This document shows positions 1 to 11,467 of a DNA stretch of 64,000 bases, in pieces. How positions within the stretch are numbered: the stretch's first letter is position 1; every line of letters starts with the position of its first letter. Made by a program: the position numbers and the translations under genes. The stretch lies in NCBI RefSeq assembly GCF_024345415.1, contig NZ_JAGQBB010000005.1, positions 62,001 through 126,000 on the forward strand. The letters run 5' to 3'. The notes under the pieces were generated by a model. It worked only from the letters and a program-made list of their open reading frames with translations. It did no database searches and was not told where the DNA came from. Origin of the DNA: Synechococcus sp. Tobar12-5m-g (GTDB lineage: Bacteria > Cyanobacteriota > Cyanobacteriia > PCC-6307 > Cyanobiaceae).

Positions 1-594
1 CACGCCCCCCTTCACCCCGAGGGTGCGGATGATGTGCAGGATCAGGTCCTTGGCGTAGACACCGCCCTGGAGCTGTCCGTCCACCCAGATCCGCCGCACC
101 TTGAGCTTGTTCATCGAGAGGCTCTGGGAGGCGAGCACGTCGCGCACCTGGCTGGTGCCGATGCCGAAGGCGATCGCGCCGAAGGCCCCATGGGTGGAGG
201 TGTGGGAGTCACCGCAGGCCACGGTCATGCCGGGCTGGGTGAGGCCGAGTTCGGGAGCGATCACATGCACGATGCCCTGGCGGCCGCTGCCGAGGCCGTG
301 CAGGGTGATGCCGTGCTCGGCGCAGTTGCGCTCCAGGCTCTGCAGCATGGCCTCGGCCAGCGAATCGGCGAAGGGCCGGGCCTGGGATGTGGTGGGCACG
401 ATGTGATCCACCGTGGCCACGCTGCGCTCCGGGTGCCGCACGCCGAGGCCCAGGTCGCGCAGGGCAGCGAAGGCCTGGGGGCTGGTCACCTCATGGATCA
501 GATGGAGGCCGATGAACAGCTGGGTGGAGCCGCCGGGCAGATCCGCCACCCGGTGCAGTTCCCACACCTTGTCGTACAGCGTGCCGGCGCTCAC
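1..594 (-). CDS. leuC: 3-isopropylmalate dehydratase large subunit, 5' part only
   Basis: Isomerises 2-isopropylmalate to 3-isopropylmalate in leucine synthesis, as an aconitase-type Fe-S enzyme with LeuD. Only the first 197 residues lie in the window; the gene runs off the left edge, so the cluster cysteines near the C-terminus are not visible. The N-terminus carries family motifs: [23 protein letters not shown] at about residues 27-41, and the substrate loop [14 protein letters not shown]. The start is GTG at 594, preceded by a purine-rich AAGGGGG; no in-frame ATG is available nearby. It reads in the same direction as the genes to its right. Confidence 0.93.
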   Translation of the reverse strand, partial: MSAGTLYDKVWELHRVADLPGGSTQLFIGLHLIHEVTSPQAFAALRDLGLGVRHPERSVATVDHIVPTTSQARPFADSLAEAMLQSLERNCAEHGITLHGLGSGRQGIVHVIAPELGLTQPGMTVACGDSHTSTHGAFGAIAFGIGTSQVRDVLASQSLSMNKLKVRRIWVDGQLQGGVYAKDLILHIIRTLGVKGGV

Positions 595-619
595 CGTGAC
601 CCCCCTTGATGCAAGCACC

Positions 620-1021
620 CTAAAACCGAGGGGTCACGGGCGTGCACAGCTCAACGAGGACTCCTTCCGGTGTCCGCAGGTAGGAGAGGGACTGCCCCCA
701 GGGCTTGGCCGCAGGAGCGGACAGTTCCGTTGCGCCGTTGCGCAGGGCCCGCCCATGGGCCGCCTCCAGATCGGCGGTGACAAGGGCGATTTCCATGCCG
801 AGCGGCCGCTCCGACTCGTTCGCTCGCACGAATCCGGCAGCACCGAGGTTTGCCTCACCCAGCTGATGGGAAGCGAAGGCCAGGGTTGTTGCCCCGGTCT
901 CGAGTTCGCCGTAGTCGCCGGAGTCATCCAGAAACCGACGCTGGAGGCCAAAGGCCGTTTCGAAGAACGTCACTGCGGCATGGACGGACGGTACGTAGAC
1001 GATGACGTAGCCAAGCTTCAT
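620..1021 (-). CDS. VOC (glyoxalase/bleomycin-resistance fold) family protein
   Basis: A 133-residue single-domain protein. The N-terminal [19 protein letters not shown] and the C-terminal [14 protein letters not shown] are the two halves of a vicinal-oxygen-chelate beta-alpha-beta-beta-beta fold. The glutamate in VLVEL is the usual metal ligand, but the first ligand position near residue 6 is not a histidine, so a glyoxalase I activity cannot be assumed. Its ATG overlaps the cinA stop in an ATGA junction, so it is translationally linked to cinA. The substrate is unknown. Confidence 0.85.
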   Translation of the reverse strand: MKLGYVIVYVPSVHAAVTFFETAFGLQRRFLDDSGDYGELETGATTLAFASHQLGEANLGAAGFVRANESERPLGMEIALVTADLEAAHGRALRNGATELSAPAAKPWGQSLSYLRTPEGVLVELCTPVTPRF

Positions 1022-2277
1022 GGGTTCGCCTGCAGTCTGAGTCGCAGCCTATTCAGGGCTTCTCCCACCGTCAGGGTCTGAATCCAGGTGCGCCCCCGCT
1101 GGGCTCCGAAGCGCGCCGCCTCACTGCGGCAGCCGTCGGGTCCTGCCACGGCGATGTGCACCAGCCCCACCGGCTTCTCGGCGCTGCCACCGCCCGGGCC
1201 GGCGATGCCGGTCACGGCGATGGTCCAGGTGCTGCCGGTGGCGGCGCGGGCCCCTTCGGCCATGGCGATCGCCACCGGGTCGCTGACGGCGCCATGGGTC
1301 GCCAGCAGCTCGGCCGGAACACCAAGCAAGCTCTGTTTCATGGCATTGGCATAGGAGATCACGCCGCCGAGGAAGCCATCGGAAGCGCCGGGTACCGCCG
1401 CCAGGGCCCCGCCGAGACCACCGCCCGTGCAGGATTCCGCCACCGCCAGGGTTTCTCCCCGCTGGCGCAGCCGCTCCAGCACCACCGAAGCCAGGCTGTC
1501 GGAATCGGTGCCGAAGCAGAGCGAGCCGGTGCGGGCCCGCAGGTCCGCTTCCACCGGCGCCAGCAGTTGCCGTGCCGCTTCCGACGTGGCAGCGCGGGCG
1601 GTGAGCCGCAGCTTCACTTCTCCGGCACCGGCGTAGGGGGCCACGGTGGGGTTGGCCAGCTCCAGCAGGTCGGCCACCTGCTCGGCCAGGCTCGATTCGC
1701 CGATTCCCCAGAAGCGCAGCAACCGGCTCTCGAACACCGACCCCGCCACACCCTGGTCCCGCAGCCAGGGCACCGCTGTGCCGATCCACATCGCCCGCAG
1801 CTCCGCTGGCACACCAGGGAAGGTGAGCACCGTGAAGCCCGGCCGTGGGCTCCAGATCAGCCCTGGCGCTGTGCCGGTGGGGTTGGGCAGCAGGGCAGCC
1901 CCTTCCGGCAGCAGGGCCTGCTTGCGGTTGCTGGCCGCGATCGGCCGGCCGCGGCCCGCCAGCTTGGCCTGGATGTCGACCCAGACCTCCGGCCGCTCCT
2001 GCAGCGGCGCGCCGAAGGCGGCGGCGAGGGCCTCGGTGGTGAGGTCGTCGGGGGTGGGGCCGAGGCCACCGGTGCAGATCAGCAGGCTGCAGCGCCCGGC
2101 CGCCTCCCGCACCACCTCGATCAGGCGCTCGCGGTTGTCGCCCACCACGGTCTGGCGGTAGTGGGGGATGCCGAGTGCCGCCAGCTCCTCGGCCAGCCAG
2201 CGGGCGTTGCCATTGAGGATGGTGCCGAGCAGCAGCTCGGTGCCGATGCAGAGGATCTCGGCGCTGGCAGCTATCAC
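1018..2277 (-). CDS. cinA: CinA family protein (MoCF-like domain plus NMN amidohydrolase domain)
   Basis: A 419-residue two-domain protein, the usual length for full CinA. Residues 5-170 form the MoCF/COG1058 domain, with [20 protein letters not shown] and [12 protein letters not shown] at about residues 68-78. Residues from about 260 form the CinA C-terminal domain, with [30 protein letters not shown] and [15 protein letters not shown]. Members act in pyridine-nucleotide repair (NMN deamidase or ADP-ribose pyrophosphatase). The GTG start at 2277 overlaps the upstream stop (GTGA). A longer open frame upstream is out-of-frame reading of the transferase gene and was not used. Confidence 0.94.
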   Translation of the reverse strand: MIAASAEILCIGTELLLGTILNGNARWLAEELAALGIPHYRQTVVGDNRERLIEVVREAAGRCSLLICTGGLGPTPDDLTTEALAAAFGAPLQERPEVWVDIQAKLAGRGRPIAASNRKQALLPEGAALLPNPTGTAPGLIWSPRPGFTVLTFPGVPAELRAMWIGTAVPWLRDQGVAGSVFESRLLRFWGIGESSLAEQVADLLELANPTVAPYAGAGEVKLRLTARAATSEAARQLLAPVEADLRARTGSLCFGTDSDSLASVVLERLRQRGETLAVAESCTGGGLGGALAAVPGASDGFLGGVISYANAMKQSLLGVPAELLATHGAVSDPVAIAMAEGARAATGSTWTIAVTGIAGPGGGSAEKPVGLVHIAVAGPDGCRSEAARFGAQRGRTWIQTLTVGEALNRLRLRLQANP

Positions 2278-3434
2278 GGCCTGGGCTGATCGATTGGCGT
2301 CGGGCGGCCGGCTTCCCGGGCCACCCGACACCCTTGCGCTTCCTGGGCCCGCCAGTGGCGGCGCGAACCAGTCAAGGCTCCGATCAGCACCGCCGTGGCC
2401 AGGGCCAACCAGAGAAAGCGCATCTCCACGTTGGCCGCCACCAGGGCCAGGGCCGCCAGCCACTGGGTGAAGGCGTAGATCAGCAGCACGGTGCGGCGAT
2501 GGCTGAAGCCGGCCCGCAGCAACCGGTGGTGCAGGTGACGGCGGTCGGGATAGAAGGGTGAATGGCCCTCGCTCAGCCGGCCCATGATCACCGCCGACAT
2601 GTCGGCCAGGGGCAGCGAGAGGATCAGCACCGGAAACAGCAGGCTCACGGTGGTGAGGCCCTTGGCGGGCCCCACGATGCTGATCGCCGCCAAAGCGAAG
2701 CCGAGGAAGTAGGAGCCGCCATCCCCCATGAAGATGCGGGCGGGGTTGAAGTTGTGGCGCAGAAACCCGAAGCAGGCCCCGGCCAAGGCGGCAGCCAGCA
2801 GCCCCGCTGCGCTCTGCTGCAGGCTGAAGCTCACCGACAGCAGGCCGATCGCGGCGATGCCGCCCACCCCGGCCGCCAGGCCATCGAGGCCGTCGATCCA
2901 GTTGATCGCGTTGGTGATCCCCACCAGCCAAAGCACGGTGGCAACCAGGCTCAGCCCATCGGGCAGGCTGAGAGCGGATACCCCCCCGACAACACCCAGG
3001 CCGAGCGGCAGATCGATCGCTCCGATCCGCACCCCCTGGCTCCACACCGCCATCGCCACGGCCACCTGGCCAGCCAGGCGAGGCAAGGGAGGCAGGGCGA
3101 AGAGGTCGTCGGCCAGACCGATCACGAAGAAGCAGAGCGCGCCGGCCAGGGTGGTCCAGATCAGCTGATCCTTGGCGGGCTCGAGACTGCCGAACCCACC
3201 CAGGGCCCAGGTGATCGCCAGGGCGAGCGAAAATCCCGCCACCATGCCGACACCGCCGAGGCGCACCATCGGCACGGCGTGCTGCTTGCGCGGATCGGGG
3301 CGGTCGATCAGGCCGAAACGCAAACCAAGTCGCCGCACCAGCGGCACGATCAAGGCCGTGAGCAGGGCGGCGATGCCGAACGTGACCACAGCCACCTGGA
3401 GCGGACTGCTGAAAAGGGCGGCCAGGCTGGCCAT
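2274..3434 (-). CDS. MraY/WecA-family undecaprenyl-phosphate sugar-1-phosphate transferase
   Basis: A polytopic membrane enzyme of 386 residues that transfers a sugar-1-phosphate, usually GlcNAc-1-P, to undecaprenyl phosphate and so starts an envelope polysaccharide. Family motifs are in order: the Mg-binding Asp pair at residues 109-110 (GLADD), [15 protein letters not shown] at 175-189, FMGDGGS at 235-241, and the His motif RRHLHHRLL at 298-304. These fit WecA/TagO/RgpG better than MraY because the peptidoglycan-specific features are lacking. It lies directly upstream of cinA with a 4-base overlap. The sugar substrate is inferred only. Confidence 0.9.
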   Translation of the reverse strand: MASLAALFSSPLQVAVVTFGIAALLTALIVPLVRRLGLRFGLIDRPDPRKQHAVPMVRLGGVGMVAGFSLALAITWALGGFGSLEPAKDQLIWTTLAGALCFFVIGLADDLFALPPLPRLAGQVAVAMAVWSQGVRIGAIDLPLGLGVVGGVSALSLPDGLSLVATVLWLVGITNAINWIDGLDGLAAGVGGIAAIGLLSVSFSLQQSAAGLLAAALAGACFGFLRHNFNPARIFMGDGGSYFLGFALAAISIVGPAKGLTTVSLLFPVLILSLPLADMSAVIMGRLSEGHSPFYPDRRHLHHRLLRAGFSHRRTVLLIYAFTQWLAALALVAANVEMRFLWLALATAVLIGALTGSRRHWRAQEAQGCRVAREAGRPTPIDQPRP

Positions 3435-3472
3435 GAACGGTCCTGTGGTGGAAGGGAGCCTAGGGACCGAGG

Positions 3473-4762
3473 TCAGGCTGGCTGGGGGACCCGGGACGCT
3501 CCGTACAGCGGAAAGCGGGCGCAGAGCGCCTTGACCCGCTCGCGGCAGCGCAGCTCCACCACCGCATTCTCCGGATCCAGCAGCCGATCGGCGATCACAT
3601 CGGCCACCTCGATGAACGCCTCCCCGTCGAAGCCACGGGTGGTGAGGGCGGCGCTGCCGATGCGCAGTCCGCTGGTCACGAAGGGGGATTCCGGATCGAA
3701 GGGCACCGTGTTCTTGTTGGCGGTGATGTTCACCTCACTCACCAGCAAATCGGCCACTTTGCCGGTCAGGCCCACGGAGCGCAGATCCAGCAGCACGATG
3801 TGGTTGTCGGTGCCGCCGGACACCACCCGGACGCCCCGCTCGATCAGCCGGGCCGCCAGGGCCTGGGCATTCACCACCACCTGGCGGCTGTAGGTGCGGA
3901 AGCCGGGCTGCAGGGCTTCGCCAAAGGCCACCGCCTTGGCCGCCACCACATGCTCCAGGGGCCCACCCTGGCTGCCGGGGAAGACGGCCTTGTCGAACTG
4001 ACGGCCGAAGTCCGCGTTGCCGGTGAGGATCAGGCCGCCGCGGGGCCCCCGCAGGGTTTTGTGGGTGGTGGTGGTGACAACATGGCAGTGGGGGACAGGA
4101 CTGGGATGGACCCCGGCGGCCACCAGGCCGGCGATGTGGGCCATGTCGGCCAGCAGGAAGGCGCCGACCTCATCGGCAATCGCCCGGAAGGCGGCGAAGT
4201 CGATGGTGCGGGGATACGCCGAATAGCCGCAGATGATCAGCTTGGGGCGGTGCTCCAGGGCCAGCTGGCGGATCGCGGCGAAGTCGAGCTGCTCCGTATC
4301 GGGTGATACGCCGTAGTGCACCGCCTTGAACCACTTGCCCGACACATTCACCGGTGAACCGTGGGTGAGGTGACCGCCGTGGGACAGGTCCATGCCCAGG
4401 ATCGTGTCGCCGGGCTCCAGCAGGGCCAGGAACACGGCGAAATTGGCCTGGGCGCCGCTGTGGGGCTGCACGTTGACCCAGGCGGCACCGAACAGCTGGC
4501 GGGCCCGGGCAATGGCCAGCTCCTCGATCGCGTCGACGTGCTCGCAGCCCCCGTAGTAGCGCTTGTGGGGCAGGCCCTCGGCGTACTTGTTGGTGAGCAC
4601 CGAACCCTGGGCCTCCATCACGGCCCGGGAGGTGAAGTTCTCGCTGGCGATCAGCTCAAGGTGGGCCCGTTGGCGGTCGAGCTCCTTGCCGATCAGGGCG
4701 GCAATGGCGGGGTCACCGGCCGCCAGGGTCTGGTTCAGTGCCGCAGCGGGGGAATCCGTCAT
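3473..4762 (-). CDS. glyA: serine hydroxymethyltransferase
   Basis: PLP enzyme interconverting serine plus tetrahydrofolate and glycine plus methylene-THF; also central to photorespiratory and one-carbon flow. The protein has 429 residues from the ATG at 4762. It shows [15 protein letters not shown] near residue 36, the Thr/His stretch [15 protein letters not shown] with Schiff-base Lys235, and [15 protein letters not shown]. The start at 4762 is preferred over the upstream ATG at 4804, whose extra 14 residues are not conserved in the family. Confidence 0.97.
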   Translation of the reverse strand: MTDSPAAALNQTLAAGDPAIAALIGKELDRQRAHLELIASENFTSRAVMEAQGSVLTNKYAEGLPHKRYYGGCEHVDAIEELAIARARQLFGAAWVNVQPHSGAQANFAVFLALLEPGDTILGMDLSHGGHLTHGSPVNVSGKWFKAVHYGVSPDTEQLDFAAIRQLALEHRPKLIICGYSAYPRTIDFAAFRAIADEVGAFLLADMAHIAGLVAAGVHPSPVPHCHVVTTTTHKTLRGPRGGLILTGNADFGRQFDKAVFPGSQGGPLEHVVAAKAVAFGEALQPGFRTYSRQVVVNAQALAARLIERGVRVVSGGTDNHIVLLDLRSVGLTGKVADLLVSEVNITANKNTVPFDPESPFVTSGLRIGSAALTTRGFDGEAFIEVADVIADRLLDPENAVVELRCRERVKALCARFPLYGASRVPQPA

Positions 4763-4870
4763 CGTTTCGCACTGGGCCAGGTGTTGAGCAATCGTAAGAA
4801 ACAACTGGCAGGTTCAGACCGCCCCAGCCCCACCAATCCAGCAGCCAGCACCTGATCTTCAGTCCAAGCC

Positions 4871-4894
4871 AAAAAAAACCGCCCCGAAGGACGG
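4871..4894 (-). terminator. intrinsic terminator of tRNA-Arg
   Basis: On the minus strand CCGTCC-TTCG-GGGCGG forms a 6-bp stem (one G-U pair) closed by a stable UUCG tetraloop, followed at once by eight T. It sits just past the 3' end of the tRNA. Confidence 0.8.
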
Positions 4895-4901
4895 TGAACG
4901 A

Positions 4902-4975
4902 CGCGCCTGGAGAGATTCGAACTCCCGACCCTCTGATCCGTAGTCAGATGCTCTAATCCGCTGAGCTACAAGCGC
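4902..4975 (-). tRNA. tRNA-Arg (anticodon ACG)
   Basis: A 74-nt cloverleaf. The acceptor stem GCGCTTG pairs with CAGGCGC (one G-U), the anticodon stem TCTGA/TCAGA closes loop CTACGGA with anticodon ACG, and the T arm GGGAG-TTCGAAT-CTCTC is standard. The discriminator base is G and CCA is not encoded. ACG is normally edited to ICG and reads CGU, CGC and CGA. Confidence 0.96.
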
Positions 4976-5095
4976 CTCAACCAACATTCTCACCGCATGG
5001 GGGGCCCATCCGTCAACTCTCGCCGGCGGATGAGAGCAGCCACAGACCAGGCCGGCGAGAATGGGTGACACCCTCGGGGCCCCACGCTTTTCCCC

Positions 5096-5347
5096 ATGCC
5101 CATCCGCTGGTACGGACCCGCCGACCCCGCCGACCCCACCTACCGGCATTTCGAGCGCGTCGTCAATCTCTGCTTGCACGGCGGGCTGTTCGCGGCCATC
5201 AACAGCGGCCTCTGGTTCGTGCAGGGCCTGCGGCATCCCTGGCACCACCTCCCCTGGCTGACCCTGGGCTGGGGCGCGGGGCTGCTGCTTCACCTGGTCA
5301 TCGTCTGGCGCCTGCGCGAACCCCTAGCCCCCGGTGCGTCATCGTGA
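5096..5347 (+). CDS. 2TM-domain small membrane protein
   Basis: An 83-residue protein whose first 25 residues (MPIRWYGPADPADPTYRHFE) are polar. Two hydrophobic segments follow, at about residues 27-45 and 57-72, separated by the polar WFVQGLRHPWHHLP. This layout matches the short 2TM-domain proteins common in picocyanobacteria. No catalytic motif is visible. Its 3' end overlaps the most upstream start of the next gene, suggesting co-transcription. Confidence 0.7.
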   Translation: MPIRWYGPADPADPTYRHFERVVNLCLHGGLFAAINSGLWFVQGLRHPWHHLPWLTLGWGAGLLLHLVIVWRLREPLAPGASS

Positions 5348-5660
5348 GGATCGGATCGGACCTCGAACGTTGAGCTTGAAGGCGGAGCAACTCAAGGAAC
5401 TGTCCCTGGCCCTGGCTGACCGGCTCTACATCCAGGTGGCGGGCTGGCATCTCTACCTGGGCGATGCAGGCCTGGCCGATCCCCTGGCGATCGAGTGCGC
5501 CGCTCGGCTGGATCAGGGTTCGGGCGTCTGCGCCCGCCAGGCCCTCGAAGCCGTCCAGGTGCCGATCGGCGGGGGAGCCGGCCGACTGCCCCTGGCACGG
5601 CTGATTCCGCCCGGCCAGCTGCGGGATCTCGAAGATGTGCTGGAGCCCTTCTGCGGCTGA
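5334..5660 (+). CDS. DUF3181 family protein
   Basis: About 108 residues; the core LADRLYIQVAGWHLYLGDAGLADPLA is characteristic of the cyanobacterial family DUF3181, whose function is unknown. The ATG at 5334 overlaps the preceding gene by 14 bases. A TTG at 5370 would give a 96-residue protein closer to the usual family N-terminus, and neither start has a strong ribosome site. Soluble, no signal peptide. Confidence 0.72.
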   Translation: MRHREDRIGPRTLSLKAEQLKELSLALADRLYIQVAGWHLYLGDAGLADPLAIECAARLDQGSGVCARQALEAVQVPIGGGAGRLPLARLIPPGQLRDLEDVLEPFCG

Positions 5661-5760
5661 GTGCCCCCCGGAGCGGCGATCGATCCGCCCCACGCGATCG
5701 GCAACAAGCCTGGCGGGAACGCCCATTCCCCCATAGTGTTGCCGCTGCCGCAGGCGCTGG

Positions 5761-6027
5761 ATGCTGGTCATCGAGGTCACCAACGCCCGTGAGGTGGTTC
5801 GCCAGCGCATGGGCCGGCTCGGTGGCCGCCTGATCGGCAAGGTGGTGGACGCCGAAGCCCAGGTGGAGAAGGCCCTGATCCAGGAACTCGAAACCGCCTT
5901 CCGCGAGTTCGGCATCGAGGCCAGGATCTTCTCGGTGGACGGTCCCCAGATGGTTGGCCGCAGCCACCTGGAGATTCCCGTCCAGGTGCGGGAGGAGCGG
6001 CAGGTGCGGCTCAAGACCGACGGCTGA
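5761..6027 (+). CDS. conserved hypothetical protein, 88 residues
   Basis: A small soluble, charged protein beginning MLVIEVTNAREVVRQRMGRL. The regular alternation in the first 50 residues suggests helices, and the C-terminal half has beta character (ARIFSVDG, HLEIPVQVREERQVRLK). No family could be assigned from the sequence. Its 3' end overlaps the convergent murJ gene by 17 bases. Confidence 0.6.
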   Translation: MLVIEVTNAREVVRQRMGRLGGRLIGKVVDAEAQVEKALIQELETAFREFGIEARIFSVDGPQMVGRSHLEIPVQVREERQVRLKTDG

Positions 6028-7624
6028 GGCGCTGAAGCATCTGCTGGCCGATTTCGAGCGCCTCAGGCACCCGGGCCGCTGCGGCCATCAGTCCGTAGAT
6101 CCCAAAGGCCAAGGCAGCACTGAGCACGCACTGCAGAAGCTGGCCGATCAGGCCGGCCGGCCAGCGCACACCATTGGAGAGCAGCCAGGCGGCCACCCCG
6201 GCCCCCGCCGCGGCCAGCAGGAGCATCAGGCTGTCGCGGCCCCATTGGCGCAAGGGCAGCTTGCCGAGGCGGTGCTGGAGGGCCAGCAGCAGCCCCAGGC
6301 AGGTCAGCACGTTCACGGCCACCGTGGCCATTACCAGCCCGGCGGCGCCGAAGTTGAATCCCGGCAGCTGCAGCCCCCAGGGGGTGGGCCCGCCGACGAA
6401 CAACCAGCAAAAGATCACGTTGAAGCCGATCCCGGCCAGTGAGAAACGGAACGGCGTGGTGCCATCGCCAAGGGCATAGAATACGCGCACGATCACGTCG
6501 CGGCCGAGGTAGGCGGGCATGCCCACCCCATAGGCGATCAGCAGGCTTGTCACCAACTGGGCCGCATCCCCGTCGAAGGCCCCCCGCTTGTAGATCAGGG
6601 CCACGATCGGGCCGGCCAACCCCACCATCAGGGCCCCGAGCGGCAACATGCTGGCGTTGGAGAGCATCAACCCCTGGCGGATGCGCCCCACCAGGGCCGG
6701 GCGATCGGCAGGGGCCGTCAGCCGGGCGAACACCGGCAGCATCGGCACCAGCAGCGCGTTCGAGATCAAGCCCAGCGGTGTCTGCACCAGCAGGTTTGCG
6801 TAGCCCAGACCGGCCGCCGCCCCCACCATCCCCGAAGCGAAGAACAGGCTGGTGAACACATTGATCTGCAGCATCCCCGAGGAAAGGGTGGCCGGCCCCA
6901 TCACCTGCAGCACCTCGCGCACGCCAGGGTGCTGCCAGTCCCAGACGAGCTGAAAACGGTGCAGCCCCTCCTTGGCCAGGGCCGGCAACTGGATCAGCCA
7001 CTGCAGCACCGCCCCGAGCGTGGTGGTGCCCGCCAGCACCACGCCGCCGAGCACGGCCGTGGCCGGCAGACTGATCTCCGGGCCCAGCAGCCACCAGAGG
7101 AGGCCGATGCCACCGATCATCGCCACGCTTGAGACGAGCGGGCTCACCGAGGGCAGCCAGAACACGTCAGCGGCGTTGAGGGCTCCGAAGCCCAGACCGA
7201 TCAACCCGGCGAACAGGGCCATCGGCGCCATCCAGCGCAGCTGCAGCACGGCGATCGCATGCCGCTCCCCCTCCAGGCCCGGGCCCACCAGGGTGATCAG
7301 CGGATCGGCGGCCAGCACCAGAAGCACGGTCACGGCGAGCAGGCCCACCCCCACCAGGGTGTTGATCGCCGCCAGCACATGGGCCCCCTCCTGGCGGGGC
7401 CGACGGGCCAGAACGCTCACCATGGCGCTGTGAAACGGACCGTTGATCCCCCCCAGCAGGATCAGCAGGAAGCCGGGCAGCACGTAGGCGTAGTTGTAGG
7501 CGTCGTAGGCGGCCCCCACGCCGAAGGCGGCAGCGATCACAAGCTGGCGCAGCAGGCCGGCCACCTTGCTCAAGGCGGTGGCGAGGGCCACGATCAAGGC
7601 GATGCGCCGCAGGGATTTCGCCAT
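6011..7624 (-). CDS. murJ: lipid II flippase MurJ (MviN)
   Basis: Inner-membrane MOP-superfamily flippase that moves lipid-linked peptidoglycan precursor to the periplasm. The 537-residue protein has about 14 hydrophobic segments and begins RRIALIVALATALSKVAGLLRQLVIAAAFG, with the MurJ-typical SKVAGLLR helix. The conserved DVIVRVFYALGDGTTPFR motif lies in the middle. It is divergent from sfsA. Confidence 0.93.
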   Translation of the reverse strand: MAKSLRRIALIVALATALSKVAGLLRQLVIAAAFGVGAAYDAYNYAYVLPGFLLILLGGINGPFHSAMVSVLARRPRQEGAHVLAAINTLVGVGLLAVTVLLVLAADPLITLVGPGLEGERHAIAVLQLRWMAPMALFAGLIGLGFGALNAADVFWLPSVSPLVSSVAMIGGIGLLWWLLGPEISLPATAVLGGVVLAGTTTLGAVLQWLIQLPALAKEGLHRFQLVWDWQHPGVREVLQVMGPATLSSGMLQINVFTSLFFASGMVGAAAGLGYANLLVQTPLGLISNALLVPMLPVFARLTAPADRPALVGRIRQGLMLSNASMLPLGALMVGLAGPIVALIYKRGAFDGDAAQLVTSLLIAYGVGMPAYLGRDVIVRVFYALGDGTTPFRFSLAGIGFNVIFCWLFVGGPTPWGLQLPGFNFGAAGLVMATVAVNVLTCLGLLLALQHRLGKLPLRQWGRDSLMLLLAAAGAGVAAWLLSNGVRWPAGLIGQLLQCVLSAALAFGIYGLMAAAARVPEALEIGQQMLQRLSRRS

Positions 7625-7700
7625 CCAGTCCGTTCCGAAGCCGGGTCAACGGGGTGATTCTCCCCTTCGGTCCGGCAGGATGGCCGGCCGGCCGAGCTCC

Positions 7701-8465
7701 ATGCCAACCCAGATCCTGACCCTGGAGAACCTGGTCGAGGGGGTGCTGCTCAAGCGCTACAAGCGCTTCCTGGCCGATGTGCAACTCACCGACGGCAGAG
7801 TGGTGACGACCCACTGCCCCAACACCGGCCCGATGACAGGCGTGCTCAGGCCGGGGGGGCTGGTGCGCCTCAGACACGACCCCAGGCCCGAGCGCAAGCT
7901 GGACTGGACCTGGGAGCAGGCGCAGGTGATCGGTGCCGGCGGCCAGCTTGGCTGGGTGGGGGTGAACACGGCATTGCCGAACCGCCTGGTAAGAGCCACG
8001 ATCGAGGCCGGCTGCCTGGAGCCCTGGCTGGGCCCGATCGCCTCGATCCGGGCGGAGGTTCCCTACGGCGCCGGCCGACGCAGCCGCATCGATCTGCTGC
8101 TCACCCCGTCGGCGCACGCCGCCGATCCCCGGCCGATCTACGTGGAGGTGAAGAACACCACCTGGAGCAACGGCGACCTTGCTCTCTTCCCCGACACCGT
8201 CACCGAGCGGGGGCAGAAGCATCTGATCGAACTCGCCGCCCTGCTGCCCGGCAGCCGCGCCGTGCTGTTGCCCTGCCTGAGCCGCTGGGATGTGCGGCGC
8301 TTTGCGCCCGGTGATTCCGCCGATCCCTGCTACGGGCAGCTGTTCCGTGCTGCGGTGGCCCAGGGGGTGGAGGTGCTGCCCTGCCGGTATCGCTTCGAGG
8401 CCACCGCCGTCACCTGGCTGGGGGTGGCTTCCGTGGAGGAGCGGGGCCCCGAGGTCAGGGGATGA
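7701..8465 (+). CDS. sfsA: SfsA family DNA/RNA nuclease-like protein
   Basis: A 254-residue SfsA homologue. Conserved blocks are LVEGVLLKRYKRFLADV, HCPNTGPMTGVL, DLLLTPS, YVEVKNTT (PD-(D/E)XK-like core) and DTVTERGQKHLIEL. SfsA was named for sugar-fermentation stimulation in E. coli; the fold is restriction-endonuclease-like and the true role is unsettled. The ATG at 7701 gives the normal N-terminus; an ATG at 7680 is an alternative. Confidence 0.92.
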   Translation: MPTQILTLENLVEGVLLKRYKRFLADVQLTDGRVVTTHCPNTGPMTGVLRPGGLVRLRHDPRPERKLDWTWEQAQVIGAGGQLGWVGVNTALPNRLVRATIEAGCLEPWLGPIASIRAEVPYGAGRRSRIDLLLTPSAHAADPRPIYVEVKNTTWSNGDLALFPDTVTERGQKHLIELAALLPGSRAVLLPCLSRWDVRRFAPGDSADPCYGQLFRAAVAQGVEVLPCRYRFEATAVTWLGVASVEERGPEVRG

Positions 8466-8485
8466 GCAAGGAATTCAGTGTTTTT

Positions 8486-8499
8486 GTAGCGGTGATTAC
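8486..8499 (+). promoter_or_regulatory. NtcA-binding site upstream of amt
   Basis: A perfect GTA-N8-TAC palindrome (GTA at 8486-8488, TAC at 8497-8499), about 97 bases before the ammonium transporter start. About 22 bases downstream lies only a weak -10-like hexamer (TCACTT at 8521-8526). NtcA is the cyanobacterial nitrogen-limitation activator, and amt genes are known targets. Confidence 0.72.
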
Positions 8500-8595
8500 T
8501 TGGTAAATGCCCGACAACCTTCACTTTGGGCGGCGATGGAACGCTGTCATGCGTCACCAAATGCATGTGTACCGTCCTTTGCCAGTGAAAACCCC

Positions 8596-10056
<1,461 letters not shown>

Positions 10057-10083
10057 TCCAACAGGTTCAATGGTTCACCCCCA

Positions 10084-10111
10084 ACCCACGGCCTCAGCCG
10101 TGGGTTTTTTT
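10084..10111 (+). terminator. intrinsic terminator of amt
   Basis: ACCCACGGC-CTCA-GCCGTGGGT makes a perfect 9-bp stem with a tetraloop followed by a seven-T run, 28 bases after the amt stop. Confidence 0.9.
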
Positions 10112-10163
10112 CGCCAATGGCCCAGCCCCGCCCATAGAGTCGGCGGACCTTGCCGGCGATCCC

Positions 10164-11360
10164 ATGGATACCCGTGCCTTCAAACGCTCGCTGCACCACT
10201 CCGAGCGCTACAACCGCCGCGGTTTCGGCCGGGCCGAGGAGGTGGCCGGCCATCTTGAGCAGGCCTACCAGAGCGAGCTGATCGCCACCATCCGTGAAAA
10301 CGGCGATCTCTTGCGTCACGGGCGCTTGACCGTGCGACTCGCCGAGGCCTTCGGCTTCTGCTGGGGGGTGGAGCGGGCCGTGGCGATGGCCTACGAAACC
10401 CGGCGGCACTACCCCACCGAGCGCCTCTGGATCACCAACGAGATCATTCACAACCCATCGGTGAACGATCACCTCCGCGAGATGAACGTGCGCTTCATCG
10501 CGGTGGAGAACGGCGTGAAGGATTTCTCCGAGGTGGGCCCTGGCGATGTGGTGATCCTGCCGGCCTTCGGTGCCACCGTTCAGGAGATGCAACTCCTCAA
10601 TGAGCGGGGCTGCCACATCGTCGACACCACCTGTCCCTGGGTCTCCAAGGTGTGGAACACGGTGGAGAAGCACAAGAAGCACGCCTTCACTTCGATCATC
10701 CACGGCAAGGTGAAGCACGAGGAAACCCTCGCCACCAGCTCCTTCGCCGGCACCTATCTGGTGGTGCTCGGCCTGGCAGAAGCCCAGATGGTCTGCGATT
10801 ACATCCTCGGCAACGGCGATCGCCAGGCTTTCCAGAAGCATTTCGCCAAGGCCTGTTCGCCCGGCTTCGACCCCGACGTGGACCTGGTCCACGTTGGGGT
10901 GGCCAATCAGACCACCATGCTCAAGAGCGAAACCGAGGAAATCGGCCGGATGTTCGAGCGCGCCATGTTGCAACGCCATGGCCCGGTGGAACTCAACGAG
11001 CACTTCCTGGCCTTCAACACGATCTGCGATGCCACCCAGGAGCGCCAGGACGCCATGTTCTCCCTGGTGGATGAACCGCTCGATCTGATGGTGGTCATCG
11101 GCGGCTACAACTCCTCCAACACCACCCACCTGCAGGAGATCGCGATCAGCCGCGGCATCCGCTCATTCCACATCGATACGCCGGAGCGCATCGGGCCCGG
11201 CAATCGCATCGAGCACATGCCCCTGGGAGGGGATCTCGAAGTGGTGACACCGTTCCTTCCGGCTGGCCCCTTGCGGGTGGGCATCACCTCCGGGGCCTCC
11301 ACCCCCGACCGCGTCGTGGAAGATGTGATTCGCCACCTCATGGACCTCTGCGACAGCTGA
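10164..11360 (+). CDS. ispH: 4-hydroxy-3-methylbut-2-enyl diphosphate reductase
   Basis: Last enzyme of the MEP pathway, a [4Fe-4S] enzyme reducing HMBPP to IPP and DMAPP. At 398 residues it is the long cyanobacterial/plant type. Three cluster cysteines are visible: Cys66 in [12 protein letters not shown], Cys157 in [11 protein letters not shown] and Cys288 in [13 protein letters not shown]. The catalytic loop and the C-terminal [17 protein letters not shown] are intact. Confidence 0.97.
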   Translation: MDTRAFKRSLHHSERYNRRGFGRAEEVAGHLEQAYQSELIATIRENGDLLRHGRLTVRLAEAFGFCWGVERAVAMAYETRRHYPTERLWITNEIIHNPSVNDHLREMNVRFIAVENGVKDFSEVGPGDVVILPAFGATVQEMQLLNERGCHIVDTTCPWVSKVWNTVEKHKKHAFTSIIHGKVKHEETLATSSFAGTYLVVLGLAEAQMVCDYILGNGDRQAFQKHFAKACSPGFDPDVDLVHVGVANQTTMLKSETEEIGRMFERAMLQRHGPVELNEHFLAFNTICDATQERQDAMFSLVDEPLDLMVVIGGYNSSNTTHLQEIAISRGIRSFHIDTPERIGPGNRIEHMPLGGDLEVVTPFLPAGPLRVGITSGASTPDRVVEDVIRHLMDLCDS

Positions 11361-11467
11361 GCGCTGTCACAGCCGCAGCCGACAGGCCTGGGCATCGCGC
11401 CTAGATTGCCAGCCATGCCCACGTTGATCTGAGCTCCCTGTCGGGCAGGGGGGAGAACCTGAGCCTG

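Noticed and set aside
1156-2289. Long plus-strand open frame opposite cinA
   Set aside because: It is antisense to a gene with full family motifs and its sequence is Gly/Gln/His-rich shadow composition.
2278-3045. Upstream extension of the cinA frame to about 675 residues
   Set aside because: The extra residues are out-of-frame reading of the MraY/WecA-type gene; the GTG at 2277 with a GTGA overlap is the natural start.
11350-11372. Terminator after ispH (GACAGC/GCTGTC stem)
   Set aside because: Six base pairs only, no T run, overlapping the stop codon.
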